Source: Litchfieldia stipae
GTDB taxonomy: Bacteria > Bacillota > Bacilli > Bacillales > Bacillaceae_L
Direction of reading: 5' to 3'
DNA: 64,000 nucleotides
Assembly (NCBI RefSeq): GCF_014837155.1
Contig: NZ_JACYHA010000004.1
Span: 186,001 to 250,000, forward strand
Part shown: piece by piece, positions 1-9,056 of the stretch
Layout of the letters: every line of letters starts with the position of its first letter
How positions within the stretch are numbered: the stretch's first letter is position 1
The notes under the pieces: generated by a model
Seen by the model: only the letters and a program-made list of their open reading frames with translations
Database searches by the model: none
Told to the model about the DNA's origin: nothing
Position numbers and translations under genes: made by a program

Positions 1-1
1 C

Positions 2-1681
2 GTCAGCATTAGACCTATTCCCTATCTTTCTACGGAAGCGAAAGTGAGATTTAGAGGCTGGTTTATCAATGATGAGGTACTTATTTCAACCTGGAAATAT
101 CAGAATTCAAACAGCAACGTATGGGAAATGGTTTTTGAGTCATTATTAAGATGTCATGGAAATATGGTGATACCTGGAACGGACATTGAAAACCCAGTCT
201 ATAAAAACATTGCCATCCAAATGGGATTATGGGTAACACATCATCATGCCGAGCCACTTGGTGCTCAAATGTTCTCAAGAATCTATCCAGATAAAAAGGC
301 TTCATATATTGAACACAAGGAATTGTTCCAACAATTGTGGAAGGAAGCGATTCTTGAACAGAAGGATGCAAAGGTTATATGGAATATCGGTTTTAGAGGT
401 CAGGGAGATCGTCCGTTTTGGATCGATGACCCAACTTTTGACACAGATGAAAAACGCGGAGCATTGATCTCAGAAATCATGAGGGATCAGTATGAATTGA
501 TCGCAAGCTATCAAGATGATCCCATCTGCTGTGTGAATCTCTATGGAGAAATCACAGAACTGTACAAGAAGGGGCTACTAGAATTACCTGAGGGAGTCAT
601 TAAAATATGGGCTGATAGTGGGTACGGTAAGATGGTCACAAGAAGACAAGGAGACCACAATCCAAGAGTACCTTCTCTTGCATCTACTTCAGATAAAGGG
701 CCACACGGAATCTACTATCATGTGACGTTTTACGATCTACAAGCATCTAATCATTTGACGATGCTACCTAATACAACGAGTTTTGTTGAAGAAGAGCTGA
801 AGGAAGCGTTTGAGCATAACATGAGTGAATTCCTAATAGTTAACTGTGGGAATGTAAGACCACATCTCTACTATTTGGATTTTGTTAGCAAGCTATGGAG
901 TAATGGAAATACGGATTCAAAGCAATTTCAAAAAGAATATGTTTCCCGTTACTATCCATCATATTCTCAACAAATGAGTGAGTATTTAAATAAGTATTTA
1001 GAGGCGATAATTCAGTATGGTGGATGTGAAGATGAAAGAGCGGGAGAACAATTCTATCATTTTGCAGTTCGTAAATTAGCTCATCAATGGATTGCTTCAA
1101 AGGGAGTAGAGCCTGCAAAAGATTTATTTTGGGCAACTGGACAGTTGAACTTAAATGAACAATTTAAATGGTTTCAGCAGAAGGTGGAAGGTAAAGTATC
1201 TCAGTGGGAAACCTTATTAGAGCATGGGAAAAGCTTAGTCGGGACTTGTGAGGATATTGAACAAAAACGAATCCACGACCAGTTTCTACTTCAGGTACAG
1301 ATTCATAAAAACGGCTGTAAAGCTCTTTATTCATTTTCAAAAGCATTTGAAAGGTTTCAAGCTAATGATTATTTAGAGGCCTTTGTGCTAGTAAATGAGG
1401 CAATGAAAGAAATTGATGAGACATTAGCTATGATGGAAAACCCAACAATTACAAAATGGAAGGGTTTTCATGATAATGATTGTTTAACCAATATTTCATT
1501 AACCTATTATTCACTTGAAACATTAAGAAGATATATTCGAATAATAGGTGACAGTCCATCATTTTACACCTGGGAAAAACAATATCTTACGAGTGAACGA
1601 GAAAAAACAGTCATGTTATTAACGAATAAGACGAAGCAGCTGACTGATGATGAGTTGATTAATAGATTGTTAGAGAAATAA
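2..1681 (+). CDS. GH115 family glycosidase (alpha-glucuronidase-like), 5' end missing
   Basis: The frame is open from base 2 with no start codon forced, so the gene enters from the left edge; the GTG at 44 is internal. About 559 C-terminal residues are visible, whereas GH115 enzymes are usually 800-1000 residues. The segments VWEMVFESLLRCHGN, WVTHHHAEPLG, FRGQGDRPFW and IWADSGYG match the GH115 catalytic region as I recall it. Family members remove (4-O-methyl)-glucuronic acid from xylan or arabinogalactan side chains. No signal peptide can be judged because the N-terminus is absent. The neighbouring pectin lyase and uronate genes suggest a uronic-acid-decorated plant polysaccharide as substrate (inference). 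Family call is fairly sure; exact substrate is not. Confidence 0.8.
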   Translation, partial: VSIRPIPYLSTEAKVRFRGWFINDEVLISTWKYQNSNSNVWEMVFESLLRCHGNMVIPGTDIENPVYKNIAIQMGLWVTHHHAEPLGAQMFSRIYPDKKASYIEHKELFQQLWKEAILEQKDAKVIWNIGFRGQGDRPFWIDDPTFDTDEKRGALISEIMRDQYELIASYQDDPICCVNLYGEITELYKKGLLELPEGVIKIWADSGYGKMVTRRQGDHNPRVPSLASTSDKGPHGIYYHVTFYDLQASNHLTMLPNTTSFVEEELKEAFEHNMSEFLIVNCGNVRPHLYYLDFVSKLWSNGNTDSKQFQKEYVSRYYPSYSQQMSEYLNKYLEAIIQYGGCEDERAGEQFYHFAVRKLAHQWIASKGVEPAKDLFWATGQLNLNEQFKWFQQKVEGKVSQWETLLEHGKSLVGTCEDIEQKRIHDQFLLQVQIHKNGCKALYSFSKAFERFQANDYLEAFVLVNEAMKEIDETLAMMENPTITKWKGFHDNDCLTNISLTYYSLETLRRYIRIIGDSPSFYTWEKQYLTSEREKTVMLLTNKTKQLTDDELINRLLEK

Positions 1682-1694
1682 ATAGAAAAAAAGG

Positions 1695-1731
1695 AAACGA
1701 TTTTCTTCTAATTTGAAGAGAGTCGTTTTTT
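1695..1731 (+). terminator. Intrinsic terminator after GH115 gene
   Basis: Arms AAACGATTTTCTTC and GAAGAGAGTCGTTT pair with two G-T wobbles across a short loop and run into a T tract. It lies 14 bases after the GH115 stop codon. Confidence 0.8.
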
Positions 1732-1834
1732 ATTGAAAAAAAGTATGGTGAGCCTTTGTTATCTGTAGTTGGGAATTATTTCTATTTTATAGGATTTTTG
1801 GATTGGGTATATAGTTTCGTGTATCGAAGTATCA

Positions 1835-1869
1835 CTGTTTTTTATATGAAAATATCTGTTTTTTACATG
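1835..1869 (+). promoter_or_regulatory. Two direct repeats CTGTTTTTTAYATG, 21 bp apart
   Basis: CTGTTTTTTATATG (1835-1848) and CTGTTTTTTACATG (1856-1869) start exactly 21 bp apart, two helical turns, in the 343-bp gap before the rhamnogalacturonan lyase gene. AraC-family regulators typically bind direct repeats with this spacing, and two such regulators are encoded nearby (10315-11199 and 19956-22298). Assignment as an activator site is inference. The remainder of the gap (1732-1834 and 1870-2010) is AT-rich and shows nothing else I can name. Confidence 0.45.
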
Positions 1870-2024
1870 TTATTAGCTTACAATTCCCATTAAACTGATA
1901 TCGATTGTCATCTTAGAATCCAACGAAATGTAAGGGGTTACAAATGTGAGAGGGAGGTGAAAGTAAGAAATTCGTAGATTCTTAGTAGTCAAAAAATGCG
2001 ATTAACATTAGGGAGGAATTTGTA

Positions 2025-5000
2025 GTGAGGAAAGGTTTGACCAAAAGATTATCAATCTTAACTAGTACAGTCATGTTAACTTCCATGTTCTCAGGAATTG
2101 CACCATTTGCTACAACAACTGCTACAGCGCAGGAGAATACAGAAACGAAGAATTTGAAATTTGATTTTGGATCAGAGACAAGTCCGGTAGCACAAGGGTA
2201 TCAACAGGTAGCCAATACACTTGTTTATAGTTCTGAAAAAGGCTATGGATTAAGTGCAAGAGTAGACTTTCGTGACCGTGGGAAACCAGACGAGCTGTTA
2301 AGAGATTTTGTGCTGGCAGCGGGACAAGAATTTAAAGTAGATGTTCCAAATGGAGACTACTTAGTTAAGATTCAAGCCGGTGACGCAGATGCATTTAATC
2401 GGACAAGCTTTACGATTGAAGGGACATCATATGGTTCGATCTCTTCTAGTGCAGGGAGCTTTGCTGAATTATCTCCTAGTGTTACGGTTACAGATGGACA
2501 GCTAAACGTAGCGATTGGTGATAATGGACGAATCAATTCACTTGAACTGATTCCAATGGTTGCTCCGGAGGGATTAGATGTATCTGATACTAAGCTTGGA
2601 GTAGAATCAGCTGTTTCACTTAAATGGGATGAGGTAGCTGGTGCGAAAGGGTATCATGTTTATCGGAAACTTGAAGGTGAAACGAAAGCTTTGAAAATTG
2701 GCAATACAGAATCAGCTAGTTTTACAGATACAACAGCGCAACTTGGTTTTACATATCATTATTCAGTGACTCAAATTAATAGTGAAGACATCGAGTCCAC
2801 TCCAAGTGGGGAGATTACTGTTAATGTATTTGATCAAAATACAAAAATTCCTAGTGAACCTACTGGGTTAACTCTTAAAAAGGCAACAAGTGATTCAGTA
2901 TCACTGTCATGGAGCCCAATTAAAGATGCTGTCATTTATTATGTATATCGTTCAACAGCGAAAGAAGGAATTTATTCGTTGATTAATACGACAACGGAAC
3001 CATCTTATATAGATTCTGTTCAAACAACAACGAATTATTATTATAAAGTGAGTGCCGTTAATTTAGGGGGATTCTCAGAGCAGTCTCAGTCTCTTAAATC
3101 ACCTATTGCTAATGTGATGGTTCGTCAAATGGAAGAACTGTCGCGTGACCTTGTAGCTGTAAAGGTAGATGAAGGTGTCTATTTAAGCTGGCGTTTACTT
3201 GGAACAGATCCAGACAACATTGCCTTCAATTTATATCGTGATGGGAAAAAAGTGAATGATAAGCCAATCACGACAAGTACGAATTTTGTTGATTCAAAAG
3301 GAACTGTCAATTCAACATATGAAGTGAGAGAAATTTTGAATGGAAAAGAGCAAGGTACAGAGAGCCAAACAACGGTGTTAAGTAATCAGTATTTTGATAT
3401 ACCTCTCCAAAAGCCTGAAGGTGGCACAACACCTGATGGAGTTGACTACACGTATAGTGCCAATGATGCTAGCGTTGGTGATGTAGATGGTGATGGAGAA
3501 TATGAAATCATTCTTAAATGGGATCCTTCTAACTCAAAGGATAATTCTAAATCAGGTCATACTGGTAATGTGTTTATCGATGCATATAAGCTAGATGGTG
3601 AGTTGTTATGGAGATTGGATTTAGGGAAAAACATCCGTGCGGGAGCTCACTATACACAATTTCTAGTCTATGATTTCAATGGAGATGGGAAGTCAGAGGT
3701 TGTCTTGAAAACAGCTGATGGAACAATTGATGGTGAGGGTACGGTCATCGGAGATAAGAACGCAGATTATCGAAACTCTGGTGGTTATGTGCTAAGTGGT
3801 CCAGAATATTTGACTGTTTTTGACGGTGAAACTGGTAAAGCACTTACAACAACTGATTATTATCCACCACGAGGAAAAGTCAGTGATTGGGGCGACGATT
3901 ATGGAAACCGTGTCGATCGTTTCTTAGCAGGTGTGGCATATCTTGATGGGAAAACACCGAGCATTATTATGGCTAGAGGTTATTATACAAGGGCTGTAGT
4001 CACAGCTTATAACTTTAAAGATGGCGAACTAGAAAAGCTTTGGGACTTTGATAGCGCTAAGCCTGGTAATGAAGCTTATAGTGGACAAGGTAACCATAGC
4101 TTGAGTATTGCTGATTTAGATGGTGATGGGAAAGATGAAATCATTTATGGTGCTGCAGCGATTGATAATGATGGAACAGGCTTACACACAACAGGCTGGG
4201 GACATGGAGATGCACAGCATGTTAGTGATTTAGATCCTTCTAGACCTGGTTTGGAGATTTTTGGTGTGCATGAAGATCGTAATTCACCATATGGCCTTTC
4301 ATTCCGAGATGGAGTAACTGGTGAAATCATTTGGGGTATTCATACAGGTGCAGATACTGGGAGAGGTCTAGCTGCAGATGTAGACCCACGTTACCCTGGT
4401 GCTGAAGCCTGGGCAATTGGAGGAGCATGGAATTCACGTACAGGTGGAATCTACACAGCTCAAGGTGAGAAAATCGGAGACAATATTCCAACATCAAACT
4501 TTGCTATTTGGTGGGATGGTGATTTACTTCGTGAATTATTAGACCATGATTTCGATGAAGCCGCACCAGTTGACAGTCCGAGATATGGATTAGGTGCAGC
4601 GAAAATTGATAAATGGAATTATGAGACAAATAGTCTTGATAATTTAATTACAGATACTGAAGTGACTTCAAGCAACTGGACAAAGGGTAACCCAGCATTA
4701 CAAGCTGATCTTCTAGGTGACTGGAGAGAAGAAGCGATTTGGAGATTGAATGATAGTAGTGCATTACGTGTCTATACAACAACAGATGTTACTGAGCATC
4801 GTATTCCAACATTAATGCATGACTCTCAGTATCGTGTGGCGATTGCTTGGCAGAATGTAGGCTATAATCAGCCACCACATCCATCGTATTTCTTAGGACA
4901 TGATATGGACGGAGCGCCTTATCCAAATATCTATACAAGCAAAGTGGAAAACGCTTCTATTTCGATTCAACCTAAAACGCTAAATCTTAAGAGTAATGGT

Positions 5001-5267
5001 GGACAGAATTCAGTAACTGTTTCAGTTGAATTACCAGCTAAAGTAACTGGTAATATAAATACGGTTAAATTAGTTGTAAACGGTCAATCCATTTTTGGAG
5101 AGCTTACTGGAAAGGAAAAAACTTCGAGCTTTAAGGTGAAATTCAATCGACAGGATTTAATCAAAGCATTTGATCAAATGAATGGAGAAATTGAAGCTTC
5201 AATCGTAGGCTATCTCGATAATGGTGTCACCTTTACGGGTAATGACGTGATTAAGGTTATTCATTAA
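2025..5267 (+). CDS. yesW: Secreted rhamnogalacturonan lyase, family PL11, with FnIII modules
   Basis: GTG start with GGGAGG ten bases upstream. A signal peptide of about 35 residues (basic start, hydrophobic core, ATATA-Q region) is followed by an N-terminal beta-sandwich (about 46-175), two fibronectin III domains (about 180-265 and 274-360), the PL11 beta-propeller (about 365-975) and a C-terminal Ig-like domain. Calcium-binding-type loops DVDGDGEYE, DFNGDGKSE and DLDGDGKDE are visible. PL11 enzymes cut the rhamnose-galacturonate backbone of rhamnogalacturonan I by beta-elimination. B. subtilis YesW is about 620 residues, so the 1080 residues here reflect added binding or spacer modules. 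It stands as a single-gene unit between two terminators. Endo versus exo action (YesW versus YesX) cannot be decided from sequence alone. Confidence 0.9.
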   Translation: MRKGLTKRLSILTSTVMLTSMFSGIAPFATTTATAQENTETKNLKFDFGSETSPVAQGYQQVANTLVYSSEKGYGLSARVDFRDRGKPDELLRDFVLAAGQEFKVDVPNGDYLVKIQAGDADAFNRTSFTIEGTSYGSISSSAGSFAELSPSVTVTDGQLNVAIGDNGRINSLELIPMVAPEGLDVSDTKLGVESAVSLKWDEVAGAKGYHVYRKLEGETKALKIGNTESASFTDTTAQLGFTYHYSVTQINSEDIESTPSGEITVNVFDQNTKIPSEPTGLTLKKATSDSVSLSWSPIKDAVIYYVYRSTAKEGIYSLINTTTEPSYIDSVQTTTNYYYKVSAVNLGGFSEQSQSLKSPIANVMVRQMEELSRDLVAVKVDEGVYLSWRLLGTDPDNIAFNLYRDGKKVNDKPITTSTNFVDSKGTVNSTYEVREILNGKEQGTESQTTVLSNQYFDIPLQKPEGGTTPDGVDYTYSANDASVGDVDGDGEYEIILKWDPSNSKDNSKSGHTGNVFIDAYKLDGELLWRLDLGKNIRAGAHYTQFLVYDFNGDGKSEVVLKTADGTIDGEGTVIGDKNADYRNSGGYVLSGPEYLTVFDGETGKALTTTDYYPPRGKVSDWGDDYGNRVDRFLAGVAYLDGKTPSIIMARGYYTRAVVTAYNFKDGELEKLWDFDSAKPGNEAYSGQGNHSLSIADLDGDGKDEIIYGAAAIDNDGTGLHTTGWGHGDAQHVSDLDPSRPGLEIFGVHEDRNSPYGLSFRDGVTGEIIWGIHTGADTGRGLAADVDPRYPGAEAWAIGGAWNSRTGGIYTAQGEKIGDNIPTSNFAIWWDGDLLRELLDHDFDEAAPVDSPRYGLGAAKIDKWNYETNSLDNLITDTEVTSSNWTKGNPALQADLLGDWREEAIWRLNDSSALRVYTTTDVTEHRIPTLMHDSQYRVAIAWQNVGYNQPPHPSYFLGHDMDGAPYPNIYTSKVENASISIQPKTLNLKSNGGQNSVTVSVELPAKVTGNINTVKLVVNGQSIFGELTGKEKTSSFKVKFNRQDLIKAFDQMNGEIEASIVGYLDNGVTFTGNDVIKVIH

Positions 5268-5276
5268 AAAATAAGG

Positions 5277-5317
5277 AAAGTGGGGAACAATGAATTCATT
5301 TGTTCCTCACTTTTTTT
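5277..5317. terminator. Bidirectional terminator between PL11 and NmrA-type gene
   Basis: AAAGTGGGGAACAA pairs with TTGTTCCTCACTTT across TGAATTCAT, with A-rich sequence on the left and seven T on the right, so it can serve both convergent genes. Confidence 0.85.
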
Positions 5318-5333
5318 GATGTAACAAAAATGT

Positions 5334-6197
5334 TTATCTAATATCTTCAATAAGCTTTGTTAGTTTTTCAGTAATTGACGTATTTGGTTTTTTTAAGAGT
5401 TTCTCGAAATCATTACTTTCAACTTCGAGAGATCCCTCTCGAATATCTTTTTGTATAGCTACAAGCATTGGAAGGAGAAAATCAGGTACTCCAGCATTTT
5501 TCATTAAATTACTATATGTAGAGTCATCAACTTGTTGTACAGGTACTTCTTTTCCTATTACCTGCCCGAGTGCAGTCGCCAGTTCTTCTTGAGTTAATAA
5601 CGGGCCAGATAGTTCATAAATTGTATTCTCGTGATTTTTACTAGTGAGTACTGTAGCTGCTGCTTCGGCATATTCCTGCTGTAGTGCCCAACCAACTTTC
5701 CCAGTTCCAGCAGATGTTACCCAAGGGGCTCCAGCTAGAACTCCTTGAATACTAGGAATTTCATTTTCTAAATACCAATTATTACGTAAGAAAGAATAAG
5801 GAATACCTGTATTTTGAATGGCTTTTTCCGTTGCTTTGTGTGTCTCGGCAAGGAAATTAGTGCTTTTCTGTGCATTGGCAATGCTCGTATATGCAATAAA
5901 TTTAACGCCTGCTTGCTTGGCGGCTTTTACTGCGTTAGAGTGTTGACGAATTCGAGTTTCGGTGTCTCCATCTGCAGAAATCAATAGCAAACGTTCAATT
6001 CCTTTGAATGCAGTATCTAATGATTCAGGCTTGTCAAAATCGCCTTGTCTAACATCTACTCCTTGTTCACGCAAGCCCTCTGCTTTTTGTGGATCACGAA
6101 CACTGACAGCAAGTTCATGAGCAGGAACAGACTGTAATAGCAAATCTACAACTTTTGAACCTAGTTTACCTGTTGCCCCAGTTACTAATATTGTCAA
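5334..6197 (-). CDS. NmrA-type NAD(P)H-binding oxidoreductase (QorB-like)
   Basis: 287 residues, an atypical short-chain dehydrogenase. The N-terminus MTILVTGATGKLGSKV carries the Rossmann motif GATGKLG, followed by a NmrA-type core (VRQGDFDKPESLD, FIAYTSIANA). The nearest named relative by memory is E. coli QorB (YtfG), an NADPH quinone oxidoreductase; others in this family are only redox sensors. It stands alone, convergent to the PL11 gene, and has an AGGAGG-like site just before the ATG. It shows no link to polysaccharide degradation. The physiological substrate is unknown; the family call is solid. Confidence 0.8.
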   Translation of the reverse strand: MTILVTGATGKLGSKVVDLLLQSVPAHELAVSVRDPQKAEGLREQGVDVRQGDFDKPESLDTAFKGIERLLLISADGDTETRIRQHSNAVKAAKQAGVKFIAYTSIANAQKSTNFLAETHKATEKAIQNTGIPYSFLRNNWYLENEIPSIQGVLAGAPWVTSAGTGKVGWALQQEYAEAAATVLTSKNHENTIYELSGPLLTQEELATALGQVIGKEVPVQQVDDSTYSNLMKNAGVPDFLLPMLVAIQKDIREGSLEVESNDFEKLLKKPNTSITEKLTKLIEDIR

Positions 6198-6322
6198 CTT
6201 GAAGACCTCCTATTTTATAATGAAATACTTGAATATATTGTAAATCTATAAGGATGATATGAAAAGAAAAGTGTTTTGAAAATAGAAGGTGATTAATAAT
6301 ATCAACCAACCTTAATCATTAT

Positions 6323-6358
6323 AAAAACCCAGTTTCACAGCATTTGTACTGGGTTTTT
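6323..6358 (-). terminator. Terminator of the yraG-yraF-adhB operon
   Basis: AAAAACCCAGT and ACTGGGTTTTT form an 11-bp perfect stem immediately after the adhB stop, with a T run when read on the minus strand. Confidence 0.85.
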
Positions 6359-6363
6359 AATCG

Positions 6364-7500
6364 TCATGGTTTTAAAATTACTTTTATACAATCCTCTGTT
6401 TTCGTATCAAACACTTCATATGCATGCTTTGCTTGGTCTAATGGGAGGACATGTGTAACAATATCACTAGGGTCCACTTTTCCATTTGCGAATAAATCGT
6501 ATAAGAATGGCATGTAAGGAATCACAGGTGCCTGTCCTGTTTTGATATCAACATTACGATTCATGATATCACCAAGTGGAAAGCCATTATATCGTCCACC
6601 ATAAACTCCGGTAATTTGAATCGTACCGCCTTTTCGCACCGCTTGACTGGCAATAACAAGAGCACCCATTGCCCCACCTTGAAGCTTCAGACCAGTAGCT
6701 AAGAACTCTAAAGGAGTCCACTTTCCGTCCATTCCTACTGCATCGATTACAACATCCGCGCCACCTTTTGTTATTTCTCTTAAGTATTCTCCAGTATTTT
6801 CATGTTGTTCGAAATTAATGATTTCTACATTGTTTGTACGCTTGGCATGCTGCAGGCGATAATCGATATAGTCTACAGCAATCACCCTTTTTGCCCCTTT
6901 CAGCCATGCGAATTTTTGTGAAAGTAAGCCGACAGGACCACATCCAAGTACAATGACTGTGTCACCAGCCTTCACACCAGCATGGTCCACTGACCAATAG
7001 GCTGTTGGTGCCGCATCAGCTAGTAATACAAGCTTTTCATCTTCAACCTCGCAGTTTTCTGGAATTTTGAAAGGGGTGAAGTTTCCATAAGGTACACGCA
7101 TATACTCCGCTTGACCACCAGGAAAACCACCCGTGTTCTCTGAATAGCCAAAAAATCCACCCATGTCTCCATGAGGGTTAGAATTATCACATTGACTAGT
7201 CAAGTCATGCTGACAATACCAACAACTTCCACAGCTCACATTAAAGGGAATAATGACTCTGTCACCTTTTTTTAAGTTTTTCACTTCTGGTCCAACTTCT
7301 TCTACGGTACCCATTGGTTCATGACCAATGATAAAGTCAGTTGGTGTATTCGGAATCATTCCGTGAATTAAATGTAAGTCAGATCCACAAATAGCTGAAG
7401 ACGTAACTTTTACAACGATATCATCAGATTTTTGAATCGAAGGAGCCTGAACTTCCCTGACTTCGATGTTTTTAATCCCTTGGTAGGTTACAGCTTTCAT
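6364..7500 (-). CDS. adhB: Zinc-dependent alcohol dehydrogenase AdhB
   Basis: 378 residues, medium-chain dehydrogenase. The catalytic-zinc region shows CGSDLHL and GHEPMG, and the structural-zinc lobe has the CGSCWYCQ cluster with a further Cys about seven residues on. VLGCGPVGLLS is the nucleotide-binding motif. The insert-bearing form resembles glutathione-independent formaldehyde dehydrogenases and B. subtilis AdhB, which I recall as the same length. An AGGAGGGA site precedes the ATG. It is the last gene of a minus-strand operon after two spore coat genes (14-bp gap), the B. subtilis yraG-yraF-adhB order, so expression in the mother cell during sporulation is likely. Substrate is unknown. 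Confidence 0.85.
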   Translation of the reverse strand: MKAVTYQGIKNIEVREVQAPSIQKSDDIVVKVTSSAICGSDLHLIHGMIPNTPTDFIIGHEPMGTVEEVGPEVKNLKKGDRVIIPFNVSCGSCWYCQHDLTSQCDNSNPHGDMGGFFGYSENTGGFPGGQAEYMRVPYGNFTPFKIPENCEVEDEKLVLLADAAPTAYWSVDHAGVKAGDTVIVLGCGPVGLLSQKFAWLKGAKRVIAVDYIDYRLQHAKRTNNVEIINFEQHENTGEYLREITKGGADVVIDAVGMDGKWTPLEFLATGLKLQGGAMGALVIASQAVRKGGTIQITGVYGGRYNGFPLGDIMNRNVDIKTGQAPVIPYMPFLYDLFANGKVDPSDIVTHVLPLDQAKHAYEVFDTKTEDCIKVILKP

Positions 7501-7514
7501 ATGATGTCCCTCCT

Positions 7515-7883
7515 TTATTCATTTGGTGTGGCAAACATTCCGCGGCGATCCGTATCATTTGGGAAGAGCGTCATTTGTGCTATTTGAACAGCAGTTTCTA
7601 CTCCTTTTAAATCAATTGGGAATTGATCCTCAAAATGATATGGATGTATCCATTTATTTTTGATCATAAGATCTGATATTTCTCCATGTAAATCAATGGC
7701 TCTTTCTAATTGCTTTGCCATCACCCTTCTAAGCTCAGGGTCTGTCGTTTCTGTAATCGCAAATCCGTAGTTACGAATGCCATTTTTTACTGAGATTAAG
7801 AAATCAAGTGCAAATGTTGAGTCTGCTAAATCAGGCATGCCTTCAGCATTTCGAGGGTCTAAGTAATCCTGCACGTATGGCAC
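7515..7883 (-). CDS. yraF: CotF-family spore coat protein YraF
   Basis: 122 residues, with a four-helix ferritin-like Coat_F domain: DSTFALDFLISVKNGIRNYG, AITETTDPELRRVMAKQLE and a helix ending in DLMIKNKWIHPY. The pattern FLISVKNGIRNY...AITET...LR recurs in the gene at 8457-8765 (FLIAAKESVRNY...AITEA...VR), so the two are paralogues. CotF-type proteins are assembled in the spore coat. It lies between the small yraG-like gene (8-bp gap) and adhB (14-bp gap). The length matches B. subtilis YraF as I recall it. No other function can be read from sequence. Confidence 0.82.
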   Translation of the reverse strand: MPYVQDYLDPRNAEGMPDLADSTFALDFLISVKNGIRNYGFAITETTDPELRRVMAKQLERAIDLHGEISDLMIKNKWIHPYHFEDQFPIDLKGVETAVQIAQMTLFPNDTDRRGMFATPNE

Positions 7884-7891
7884 CTCCAGAG

Positions 7892-8101
7892 TTATTGAAT
7901 GATTTGACTATTTTTGTAAAAAGGAAGTAGTTCATTTAAATCCTCTTGGGTTTGTTTCACATCTTTTTCCATTAACTGCTTTAATTCATTATTGAAGCAT
8001 AGACCTTGCATTAATTTAGAACGAAGTAAACAAACGGTTTTCATATTTATTATTTCGTGTAGTTCTACTGTTTCATGTAATGCTAATTTGTCCTGATTCA
8101 T
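7892..8101 (-). CDS. yraG: Small spore coat-associated protein (YraG-like)
   Basis: 69 residues and the first gene of the minus-strand coat/adhB operon. LALHETVELHEIINMKTVCLLRSKLMQGL aligns by eye with the 67-residue protein encoded divergently at 8254 (LGLHETLDVHELLTIKNI...KSTLMSGL), so each CotF-type protein here is paired with one of these short helical partners. An AGGTGATG-type site precedes the ATG. Its biochemical role is unknown; coat location is inferred from its genetic partners and B. subtilis synteny. Confidence 0.7.
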   Translation of the reverse strand: MNQDKLALHETVELHEIINMKTVCLLRSKLMQGLCFNNELKQLMEKDVKQTQEDLNELLPFYKNSQIIQ

Positions 8102-8253
8102 TTCATCACCTCCGACTTTTAAATAACAACTATATTTTCTCCAAAAAGAAGTAAGTTATTTTCAAAAATCCCAAATCTAAGTAGATGTAGGAATAGTGAC
8201 CTTGCCTTTTTGAGAATATAAAAGAGAAAAGTAATAAGGATGGGGTGAGCAGA

Positions 8254-8457
8254 ATGGTTCAGTATTTAGGATTACACGAGACTCTGGATGTCCATGAATT
8301 GTTAACGATTAAAAATATTAGTTTAACAAAATCTACCTTAATGAGTGGTTTGGTAGCGGATGAGGAACTCAAAGCAATACTTGCAAATGAGGCCGCTTTA
8401 GGGCAGAAGCATATTAAACAATTACAGGAGCTCATCACGAATAGGGAGGCACAGTAA
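8254..8457 (+). CDS. yraE: Small spore coat-associated protein (YraE-like)
   Basis: 67 residues if translation begins at the ATG at 8254, which has GGATGGGG eight bases upstream; a GTG at 8245 is in frame but overlaps that site. LHETLDVHELLTIKN matches the protein at 7892-8101. The stop codon overlaps the ATG of the next gene (TAATG), a sign of translational coupling to the CotF-like protein. In B. subtilis the equivalent pairs flank adhB on one strand; here this pair is on the opposite strand. Confidence 0.7.
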   Translation: MVQYLGLHETLDVHELLTIKNISLTKSTLMSGLVADEELKAILANEAALGQKHIKQLQELITNREAQ

Positions 8458-8765
8458 TGAATCAATTTATCCAAAACTTAGTTGGGATGGGCGGTATGAC
8501 TGAGCAAGTGATTGCAACAGACTTCTTAATTGCAGCAAAAGAATCTGTTAGAAATTATACAATCGCAATTACAGAAGCTGCTACTCCAACAGTACGAAGT
8601 GTATTAAAGGAACAATTGCAGGATGCAATCCAAACTCATGAGAACATCACCAATTATATGATCTCCAAAGGTTACTACCATCCTCACGAAATTAGAGAGC
8701 AGCTACAAGTAGACCTTACGGCAGCAATGACTGCAACTGACCTCGCTCAAAAAACAAATAACTAG
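8457..8765 (+). CDS. yraD: CotF-family spore coat protein YraD
   Basis: 102 residues, Coat_F domain: ATDFLIAAKESVRNYTIAIT, EAATPTVRSVLKEQLQDAI, and a helix ending MISKGYYHPHEIREQ. It is a paralogue of the protein at 7515-7883 and is translationally coupled to the preceding 67-residue gene by TAATG. B. subtilis YraD is about the same size. It ends this two-gene unit, which closes with a hairpin terminator. Confidence 0.8.
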   Translation: MNQFIQNLVGMGGMTEQVIATDFLIAAKESVRNYTIAITEAATPTVRSVLKEQLQDAIQTHENITNYMISKGYYHPHEIREQLQVDLTAAMTATDLAQKTNN

Positions 8766-8773
8766 AGGTGACG

Positions 8774-8806
8774 AAGATTCTTCGATAGGGAGAATCTTTC
8801 TTTTTG
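8774..8806 (+). terminator. Terminator after yraE-yraD
   Basis: AAGATTCT and AGAATCTT pair across a nine-base loop, followed by TCTTTTT. Confidence 0.75.
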
Positions 8807-8865
8807 GCTATTTTCGAAAAGTTTGTTGTTTAAGACTTTAATAAATTATAAATAAATTCTCTAGT

Positions 8866-8928
8866 CCGGAATACACGGAGACTCCCGCGGGAATAGTGGG
8901 CCCACGCAGGACGCGGAGTGTATTCCGG
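8866..8928. repeat. GC-rich interspersed Bacillus-type palindromic repeat
   Basis: Outer arms CCGGAATACAC (8866-8876) and GTGTATTCCGG (8918-8928) pair perfectly and enclose GGAGACTCCCGCGGGA and a CGCAGGACGCGGAG segment. It is strikingly GC-rich within AT-rich DNA. The core GACTCC-GCGGGA ... GCAGGA resembles a repeat I remember from many Bacillus intergenic regions. It occupies most of the 291-base gap before the DUF2243 gene, and no ORF spans it. Function unknown. Confidence 0.65.
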
Positions 8929-9056
8929 CTGCGGTTTTAAAAGGCAACAATTAGTACAAAAACAGCCTTGTTTTTTTAGAAAATATCCAAATGACTAAAT
9001 CCAATAGATGTTGTCAATATTTGTAATAGGCTTGTAGATGTCTGGAGGTTGAAAAC

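Noticed and set aside
44-1681. GTG at 44 as the true start of the GH115 gene
   Set aside because: The frame is open to base 2 with sensible protein sequence and the result would be much shorter than the family norm, so the gene is cut by the window edge.
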